DNA from: Zoogloea sp.
GTDB taxonomy: Bacteria > Pseudomonadota > Gammaproteobacteria > Burkholderiales > Rhodocyclaceae
Assembly: GCA_016790385.1 (NCBI GenBank)
Contig: JAEUNV010000309.1
Location: 1-12,009, forward strand
Direction: 5' to 3'
DNA: 12,009 nt
Shown here: positions 1 through 7,300 of the stretch, one piece after another
How positions within the stretch are numbered: the first letter of the stretch is position 1
How the letters are laid out: each line of letters opens with the position of its first letter
The notes under the pieces: model-generated
The model's database searches: none
What the model saw: the letters and a program-made list of their open reading frames with translations, nothing else
What the model was told of the DNA's origin: nothing
Made by a program: the position numbers and the translations under genes

Positions 1-987
1 GCGGGCATGCTGGGTGCCGAAGCCGGCGGAATGCTTGTGGTTCGCCCGGATGGCAGCCATAGCGTGCTGGCCATCGGGCACGACGACAACGCCATAAGCC
101 AGTATCAGGATCATTTCAGCCATCTGGACCCGCTGCCTCGGCTGCTGGCGGAACGTCCCCACGGCCGGGCCTTGGTCATCGACACCACGCGCCACCCCGC
201 CTACCTGGAACGCCCTGAACTCAGCAACGACTACCTTCGGCCCTACGGCATCGACCATGTCATCGCCACCCAGTGGCGCCATCCCGACGGCACTCTTCAC
301 ATGGTGGGTGTCCAGCGTTTTCGGGGCTCCGATCCTTTCTCGGTCGCCCAGGGGGCCGAACTGGACCGCTACGTGCACCACTGGCGGGTGGAGGGGGCCA
401 TTCCTTCACCGGAGGGTCTTGATGTCCGCGGCGCCGACGCGCGGCGCAGTTGCGACATTGCCGCGCAGATCACCGTGCCATTGGCCGTGGTGGACAGCCG
501 CCTTGGCGTGGCCTGGGCCAACGCAGCGGCGAGGCGCAGTCAGGGCGCGCCGTGGGTTGCGTTACTCGACAAGCGCAGCGGCGGAGTGCAGCAATCCGGC
601 GTGATGCGACACCTCCGGGAGCTTGTCGGCACCTGCCTGCGCAAGCACACATCGGCCGAGGCGCTGATTTCCGCCAGCGACGACACCTGGTTTGCCTGCG
701 CCGCGCCGGTGGCCGGCAAGCCCGAGCTTGCGCTGCTGCGGCTCACCGGAATGCACCATCTCGCCCCCGGTATCCGCAACCGCCTTGAGCACCTTTACGG
801 CCTCACCCGTGCCGAGGCCGAGATCACCCTTCAGCTCGCCCGGGGCGACAGCCTGGACACCATCGCCGCGTCCCGCGCGGTCCGGCTGGAAACCGTCCGG
901 ACCCAGCTGCGAACCGTTTACCGAAAGACCGGCACGCACCGTCAGGGCGAGCTGGTTTTTCTGGTCGGCGTATTGGGCAACGGTTAG
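1..987 (+). CDS. LuxR-type helix-turn-helix transcriptional regulator with PAS-like sensor region (5' partial)
   Basis: The reading frame is open from base 1, so the true start probably lies left of the window. The first in-window ATG (position 7) falls inside what looks like the conserved N-terminal domain, and relatives of about 370 residues would have roughly 40 more residues there. Numbering from that ATG, residues about 1-140 form a sensor-like region with no recognised ligand motif. Residues about 150-245 look PAS-like (PLAVVDSRLGVAWANAAARR). Residues about 266-320 are a LuxR/GerE-type helix-turn-helix starting LTRAEAEITLQLARGDSLDTIA, with a recognition-helix segment LETVRTQLRTVYRKTG typical of the family. 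The protein is expected to be a cytoplasmic DNA-binding regulator. No response-regulator receiver or acyl-homoserine-lactone domain is evident, so neither phosphorylation nor quorum sensing is supported. It lies 387 bp upstream of the toxin gene in the same direction; control of that gene is a guess from position. The stop is TAG at 985-987. Confidence 0.85.
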   Translation, partial: AGMLGAEAGGMLVVRPDGSHSVLAIGHDDNAISQYQDHFSHLDPLPRLLAERPHGRALVIDTTRHPAYLERPELSNDYLRPYGIDHVIATQWRHPDGTLHMVGVQRFRGSDPFSVAQGAELDRYVHHWRVEGAIPSPEGLDVRGADARRSCDIAAQITVPLAVVDSRLGVAWANAAARRSQGAPWVALLDKRSGGVQQSGVMRHLRELVGTCLRKHTSAEALISASDDTWFACAAPVAGKPELALLRLTGMHHLAPGIRNRLEHLYGLTRAEAEITLQLARGDSLDTIAASRAVRLETVRTQLRTVYRKTGTHRQGELVFLVGVLGNG

Positions 988-994
988 CACGGCG

Positions 995-1025
995 GCGGGC
1001 CTGCCCATGAAAATGGGATGCCCGT
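995..1025 (+). terminator. Hairpin after the LuxR-type gene, possible terminator
   Basis: An outer stem CGGGC (996-1000) pairs with GCCCG (1020-1024), extendable by one G-T wobble. An inner stem CCCAT (1004-1008) pairs with ATGGG (1013-1017) around a GAAA tetraloop of the GNRA type. The two stems are separated by a small 3x2 internal loop. It begins 9 bases after the upstream stop codon, where a terminator is expected. No T-tract follows, so it is not a canonical intrinsic terminator. A C-rich tract lies downstream and could support Rho-dependent termination. Confidence 0.45.
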
Positions 1026-1075
1026 CAGCCTCAAGCCCCCCCGCCTGACACGCTTCACCGCCGGGGCGGCGCCCG

Positions 1076-1123
1076 CCCGCGCCCCGCTTCCCCACCCGCT
1101 TTCCGCCCCCTCCTACTGCACCC
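1076..1123 (+). promoter_or_regulatory. C-rich, G-poor tract, possible Rho-loading (rut-like) region
   Basis: Between 1081 and 1123, 27 of 43 bases are C and only 5 are G on the + strand, although the whole region is GC-rich. A C-over-G bias in untranslated RNA just downstream of a stop codon is the usual signature of Rho-utilisation sites. It follows the hairpin at 995-1025 and is itself followed by a small 6-bp hairpin (GCACCC/GGGTGC, 1118-1134). The function is inferred from composition only. Confidence 0.25.
1082..1108 (+). repeat. 27-bp imperfect direct repeat, copy 1
   Basis: Copy 1 has the form CCCCGCT, six variable bases, then CCCGCTTTCCGCCC. The same arrangement recurs at 1288-1314, with 22 of 27 positions identical and only the six-base spacer diverging. 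Each copy contains two CCCGCT hexamers whose starts are 12 bases apart. Both copies lie in the only sizeable non-coding stretch of the window, between the regulator and the toxin gene. A protein-binding site is one possibility; a chance product of C-rich sequence is another. Confidence 0.5.
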
Positions 1124-1241
1124 ATTCGGGGTGCGCTTAACCCCTCCGCAACGGGCCACGCCGCGCCCATCGCCTCCGCAGCGCGGGCACCCCGAGATGG
1201 CGTTTGGATACTCCATATGGGGGACGCGAGGGCGAATTGAT

Positions 1242-1256
1242 CCCGATACATTCGGG
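1242..1256. repeat. Short inverted repeat in the toxin upstream region
   Basis: CCCGA and TCGGG flank a five-base centre TACAT, making a 15-bp dyad. Its right half overlaps an 8-base word, CATTCGGG (1249-1256), that also occurs at 1123-1130 inside the hairpin at 1118-1134. It could be an operator half-site pair for the neighbouring LuxR-type protein or a weak RNA hairpin. I could not place convincing -10/-35 elements around it. Confidence 0.25.
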
Positions 1257-1287
1257 CCGGTGGTTTCAACAGACAACGCCGGTCTTT

Positions 1288-1314
1288 CCCCGCTGACTTC
1301 CCCGCTTTCCGCCC
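1288..1314 (+). repeat. 27-bp imperfect direct repeat, copy 2
   Basis: This is the second copy of the repeat at 1082-1108, offset by 206 bp. It carries CCCGCT at 1289-1294 and 1301-1306, and the exact 14-base block CCCGCTTTCCGCCC at 1301-1314. It ends 60 bases before the preferred GTG start of the TcB-TcC gene, within its likely promoter or 5' leader. Confidence 0.5.
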
Positions 1315-1362
1315 ATGGCGCGAAAAACAAGGGGACGCGCTCGGCCGGCCAACAACAGAGGC

Positions 1363-1369
1363 GGTGAGG
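1363..1369 (+). promoter_or_regulatory. Ribosome binding site for the TcB-TcC gene, decides the GTG start
   Basis: GGTGAGG ends five bases before the GTG at 1375, and a second weaker AGAGG sits at 1357-1361. The in-frame ATG at 1315 has no purine-rich element in front of it, only pyrimidine-rich sequence. This site therefore favours 1375 over 1315 as the start. Confidence 0.6.
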
Positions 1370-1374
1370 TTCCA

Positions 1375-4300
1375 GTGAGCAGACAATCCAATACTTCGCA
1401 GGCGGCAATCAGCCTTCCCAAGGGGGGCGGGGCCATTCAGGGCATCGGCGAAAGCTTTCAAGTCAATGCCTTCAGCGGCACCGCCAACCATACCGTGCCC
1501 ATCGCCCTGTCCCCCGGGCGCAACGGCTTCGGCCCCAGTCTGGCGCTGGAATACAGCTCCGGCCATGGCAACGGATTGTTCGGCCTGGGTTGGCAGCTCT
1601 CCCTGCCCCGCATCACCCGCAAGACCGACAAGGGATTGCCGCAGTACGGGGCGCAGGATGTGTTCGTGCTCTCGGGCGCGGAGGATCTGGTCCCCGTGCT
1701 GAAGCCGGTACAGCGACCCGACACGGGAAAGACGGAGTGGATTCCCGACACCCCGCTGGAGCGGGATGGACATCTCATCCACTTCTATCGCCCCCGCACC
1801 GAAGGCCAGTTTGCCCGCATCGAGCGCTGGGTGTCGCAGGCCAGTGGGGAGACCCACTGGCGCACCATCACCCGGGACAACATCACCAGCGTATTTGGCA
1901 AGACCCCCATGGGGCGCGTCTTCGACCCGCTGAATCCGGTGCGGGTCCATGAATGGCTGCTGGAGGAAACCTGGGACGGATATGGCAACCACTCGCGAGT
2001 CGAGTACGCCGCCGACGACCCCGCGCTTTACACCACAGCGGGCAACGGCGGCGGACTGCCGGACATCTTCGAGCGAAGGCGCATGCCGGCCCAGCGCTAT
2101 CCGCGCCGCATCCACTACGGCAACTTCCCCGAGGCCATGGTGAATGCCGACGGCAGCCCTCTTACCTACGCCAGCGGCCAGCCGGTCGGCCCGCTGCGCA
2201 ACGGGCGGCGCTACGCCTTCGAAGTGGTTTTCGACTATGGCGACTGGGACGCCGACACCGATCTGGGCAACCCCCAACGCCCCGCCGAGGATCAAGCCGA
2301 ACTGTTCGGCCGGCCGGGCGGCGGGTCCGGTCGGCCGGTCCCTGTGCGGCAGGATCGCTTTTCCAGCTCGCGGGCGGGCTTTGAGATCCGGACCCTGCGG
2401 CGCTGCGAGCGGGTGCTGATGATCCACCACTTTGCCGAGTTGGAAGAACCCACCCTCGTCCGCTCCACCGATTTCAGCTACCGGGTCGATCCCGATACCG
2501 CCCTGTCGCTCCTCACCGAATTCACCGTAACGGGGCATGAGCGGCAAGGGGATCGCAGCTACCGCTCCACCAGCCTGCCTCCCCTGGCGTTTGACTACAG
2601 CGGCTTCGCCCCCGGCGCCCAGCGCTTCCAGCCCATCACCGTGGCCGGTGGTCCGCTGCCCGGGGCAAGCCTGGGCGATCCGGGCATGGCGGTGGTGGAC
2701 CTCCATGGGGACGGACTTCCAGGCCTGTTGCAAACCGGGCCGGGGGGCTTCCGCTTCTGGCGCAACCGGGGGCACGGCGTTCTCGAGCGCCCCCGAACGC
2801 TGGATCAGATACCCGCCGGCCTTTCCCTGGATCAGCCCGAAGTCGGCTTTGCCGACATGGCCGGCAATGGTCTCCCCGACCTCCTGGTGCATTCCGGCAC
2901 TCTGCCCGGCTTCCACGAAACCACGCCGGAAGGCGCATGGAAGCGCTTCACCCCCTTTGCCCGTCAGCCCGGGTTCGTGCCGGGCGACCCCCGTGTGCGC
3001 ATGCTCGATCTGACCGGCGATGGCCGATCCGACGCCCTGATGAGCACCGACAGCCAGTTTCTGTGGTTCGAGTGCCTGGGCGCCGAAGGTTTCGGCGCCG
3101 CCCGCGCCGTCGCCCGGATTCATGACCTGGACCAGTTTCCCGACCTGGATTTCAACGACCCGGCCGGCCGAGTGCGGCTGGCCGACATGTCGGGCGACGG
3201 CCTCAACGACATCGTGCTCATCCACGATGGTCGCATCGACTACTGGCCCAACCTGGGCTACGGCCGCTTCGGCAAACGGGTGGCGATGGCCGCCGCGCCG
3301 CGCTTCGATGCCGACTTCGACCCCCGGCGACTGCTGCTCGCCGACCTCAACGGAACCGGCTGCGCCGATCTGGTGTATGTGGATTCCCGCCGGGTGCACT
3401 TCTGGTTCAACCAGTCGGGCAACGCCTGGAGCCCCCGCCAGACCATCCTCGGCACACCCCGGGTGGACGACAGCAGCGCGGTCGAGTTTGCGGATCTGCT
3501 GGGCACGGGCACCGCCACCCTCGTCTGGAGCGCAAACCCCGGCGACACCGAGGGCAGCCACTACAAGGCCCTGGACTTCTGCGGCGGGGTCAAGCCCTAT
3601 GTACTGCGCGGCACCGACAACCACCGGGGCGTCACCACCCGTCTGCGCTACGCCCCTTCAACCCGTTTCTTCCTGGAAGACCGGGCCAGCGGCCACCCCT
3701 GGCTCACCCCGCTGCCCTTTCCGGTGCAGGTGCTCGAAAAGGTGGAGACCATCGACCACATCAGTGGCAACAAGCACGTCAGCACCTACCGCTACCACCA
3801 TGGCTATTACGACGGCCGGGAGCGCGCATTCATGGGCTTCGGGCGGGTCGATCAGTTCGACACCGAAACCTTTGCAGACTTTGCCCGGCCCGATCTGCAC
3901 GGCGAGGACAGCCCCTTCGGCAATGCCAGCCCGGCCCACCACATGCCTCCGGTGGAAACCCGCACCTGGTACCACACCGGCGTGTACTTCGACAGCCTTA
4001 GTGCCCGGCGCGTGGACTACCGGGATCTGGCCCAGCGCTTCCGGCAGGAGTTCTATGCCCTCGACACCCTGGCGCCGCCCCTGCCCCCCCATATGGTGGA
4101 AACCGGCGACGCGCCAGCGGAAGCCTACCGCGCCCTGCGCGGCGCGCCGCTGCGCAGCGAAATCTACGCCCATGACGGGAGCGAGCGGGCGGTCCATCCC
4201 TACCAGGTCAGCGAAACCCGCCACCGGGTCAAGCAGCTTCAGCCCCGGGGCGGCAACGCCCATGCCGTCTTCCTGGTTGATCAGGCCGAAGGGCTCAGCT

Positions 4301-7300
4301 ACAGCTACGAGCGCAACCCGGCCGACCCGCGCATCACCCACACCCTCACCCTGGCGCTCGATGCCTATGGCAACCCGCTGCGCACCCTCAGCATCGGCTA
4401 TGGTCGGCGCCAGGCCGATGCCGACCTGCCAAGCCCGGCAGACCGGGAGCAGCAGACGAAGACCCATATCACTTACGGGGAGATCCGCTACACCAACGCC
4501 ATCGACAACCCGCTCACCCATCCTTACAGCCACCGCCTCCCCCTGCCCTGCGAAACATGGGATTTCGAGCTCACCGGCTTCGCTCCGGCCCTGGGCGGCC
4601 CGCGATTCAGCCTGGAAGAATGGGTGGAGAACGGCTTTGCCCGCCTGGACAACGCACCCACGCTGCCCTACGAAGGCGTGGCGGACGGCCAGGCGCCCCG
4701 AAAACGGCTGGTGGAGCACGGGCGCAGCTTCTTCCGCCGCGACGATCTCGGCGGCCTGCTGCCCCTGGGCAGCCTCGACCCCCTGGCCCTGCCGGGCGAG
4801 ACCCGCAAGCTCGCCTTCACCAGCGGGCTGCTGGCGCGGATCTATGCCGGCCGCGTGACCCCGGCGCTACTGGCCAGCCACGGCTACCTCTCGGACAACC
4901 CCGACCAAGGCTACTGGATGCCGTCCGGCCGGGTTCATTACTCCCCGGCGCCGGCCGACACCGCCGAGCAGGAGCTGGCCTTCGCCCGGCAGCATTTCTT
5001 CATGGTCCATCGCAACCTGGACCCCTTGGGCAATACGGGAACGGTGCGCCACGACCCCTACGTGCTGCACGTCACCGAAACCGCCGACACCCTGGGCAAC
5101 CGCATCCTCGCCGAATACGACTACCGGGTGCTCCAGCCCCGGCGGGTGACCGACCCCAACGGCAACCGCAGCGAGGCCGCCTACGACACCCTGGGCCTGG
5201 TGGCCGGCAACGCCGTGATGGGTAAGGTGGGCGAAAGCGCGGGGGACAGCCTGGAAGGTTTCTCCGCCAACCTGAGTGAAGCCCAGATCACGGCCTTCCT
5301 GACCGACCCCCTGGCCCATGCGCCGGCCTTGCTTGGCACGGCGAGCAGCCGCTTTGTGTACGACCTGCATCGCTACCGCCGTGAGGGCCAGCCGGGATTC
5401 ACCGCCACCATTGCCCGGGAGCGCCACGCCGCGGACACGCCCCCCGGCGAGGCCACCGCCGTGCAACTCGCCCTGAGCTACTCGGACGGGGCCGGGCGGG
5501 TCATCCAGAGCAAGACCCCCGCCGAGCCGGGGCCCCTCACCCCGGAGGCGCCCCCCCTCGCCATACGTTGGGTGGCCACGGGCTGGACCGTGTTCAACAA
5601 CAAGGGCAAGCCGGTGCGGCAGTACGAACCCTTCTTCGACGACAGCCCGGTCTACCTGCCCGGCCAGCGGGTCGGCACGAGTTCCGTGCTGTTCTACGAC
5701 CCCCTGGGCCGGGTGGTGGCGAGCCTGCTGCCCGATCACACCTGGAGCAAATCCCTGTTCAGCCCATGGCGCAAGGAAGAGTGGGACGTTAACGACACGG
5801 TGCTCATCAGCGACCCGCGCACCGATCCCGACGTGGGGGCCTACTTTGGGCGCGTGGAGAGCACGCTCTTCCTCCCCTCCTGGCACGACGCCCGCAAGGA
5901 CGGCGCCCTGGGAGAGCACGAGCGCGCCGCGGCGCGGAAGGCCGCCGTCCATGCCGCCACCCCCTCACGCCTGCATGCCGACGCCCTCGGCCGCCCCTTC
6001 CTCAGCCAGGCCCACAACCGCCATGAACGGCAGGGCCGGATGGAGGAAGAGACCCTGGTCGGCCGGACGCTCATGGATATCGAAGGCAACAAGCGTGAAG
6101 AGCGCGACGCCCTGGACCGGGTGGTCGCCCGCTACGACTACGACATGCTGGGCAACACGTTTCGGGTGAGCGGCATGGAGTCCGGCGAGCGCTGGCTGCT
6201 CAAGGATGTGGCCGGGCGTGCCGTGCGGGCCTGGGATGGACGCGGCAATGTGTTCCGCAACACCTACGACCCCCTTGGGCGCCCCCTGGAATCCTGGCTC
6301 ACGGGCGCGGACGGCAAGGAAAAACTCATCGGCTTGCAGGTATACGGAGAAAGCCTGCCCAGCCCCGAACTGCGCAACCTGCGGGGTGCCCTGGCCCGGG
6401 TGCATGATCAGGCCGGAATCGTGGACAACGAAGCCTTCGACTTCAAGGGCAATCTCCTGTCCAGCCGCCGCCAGCTGGCCGTCGATTACAAGACCGTGCT
6501 GAACTGGAAGGGCCGGCCCCGGCTCCTCACCAAGGCCTACACCAGCAGCCATCGCTATGACGCGCTCAATCGGCCGATCAGCGTCACCACACCCGATGGC
6601 AGCGTGCTGAAACCCCGCTTCAACCGCGCCGGCCTGATGCAGTCCCTGGCGGTGCAGTTGCGCGGCGCCGCCACCGAGACACGCTTCGTCGAGGCGGTGG
6701 ACTATGACGCCAAGGGCCGTCGCACCCGCATCGCCTACGGCAACGGCGTGGCAAACCTGTACCGCCACGACCCCCTGACCCAGCGGATGAGCCGCCATCA
6801 GACCCTGCGCGGCACGACCCATCTCCAGGACCTGGGCTACCACTACGATCCGGTGGGCAACCTCACCCACATCGAAGACCAGGCCCAGCAGACCCTCTTC
6901 TTCGCCAACCAGGTGGTCACCCCGAGCAGCGACTACACCTACGACGCCCTCTACCGCCTGCTGCGCGCAGAGGGCCGCGAGCACGCGGGCCAGGCCGAAC
7001 GCCCGGAAACCAGCTGGGACGACGCCTATCGCGTGCGCCTGCCCCAGCCCACCGATGGCACGGCCATGCGACCTTACGCCGAGGAATACCGCTACGACCC
7101 GGCGGGCAACCTGCTGCAACTGATCCATACCGCCGGAACAAGCGGCTGGACCCGCAACTACCTCTATCAGGAGGCCAGCCAGCTTGAACCCGGACGCAAG
7201 AACAATCGGCTGAGCGGCAGCGCCATCGGAGACCGGGCAGCCGAGACCTACCCCCACGACGCCCACGGCAGCATGACCGCCATGCCCCACCTGGCGGCCA

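Larger units (their letters stand above)
988..1374. other. Non-coding region between regulator and toxin operon
   Basis: This 387-bp stretch has no supported gene. It holds, in order, the hairpin at 995-1025, the C-rich tract around 1076-1123, a small hairpin at 1118-1134, a CCATATGG palindrome at 1213-1220, the dyad at 1242-1256, the second direct-repeat copy at 1288-1314 and the toxin ribosome binding site. The promoter of the toxin operon should lie here, but I could not identify convincing sigma-70 boxes. The best -10-like word, GATACT at 1207-1212, has no matching -35. Confidence 0.6.

Noticed and set aside
1207..1260. Possible sigma-70 promoter words (GATACT at 1207, TTGATC at 1237)
   Set aside because: Neither has a partner box at 16-18 bp spacing, so no promoter can be called from sequence alone.
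1315..1374. An ATG at 1315 as the start of the TcB-TcC gene
   Set aside because: It lacks a ribosome binding site, and the 20 extra residues are Arg-rich and unlike SpvB N-termini; GTG 1375 has GGTGAGG at good spacing.
562..3624. A 1020-codon open frame on the minus strand across the regulator, the non-coding gap and the SpvB/VCBS region
   Set aside because: Its composition is that of an antisense shadow, no domain is recognisable, and the + strand genes it opposes have clear family signatures.
3122..4858. A 578-codon + strand frame inside the TcB part
   Set aside because: It is the +1 shadow of the TcB-TcC gene, dominated by Pro, Ala, Ser, Thr and Arg, with no domain signature.
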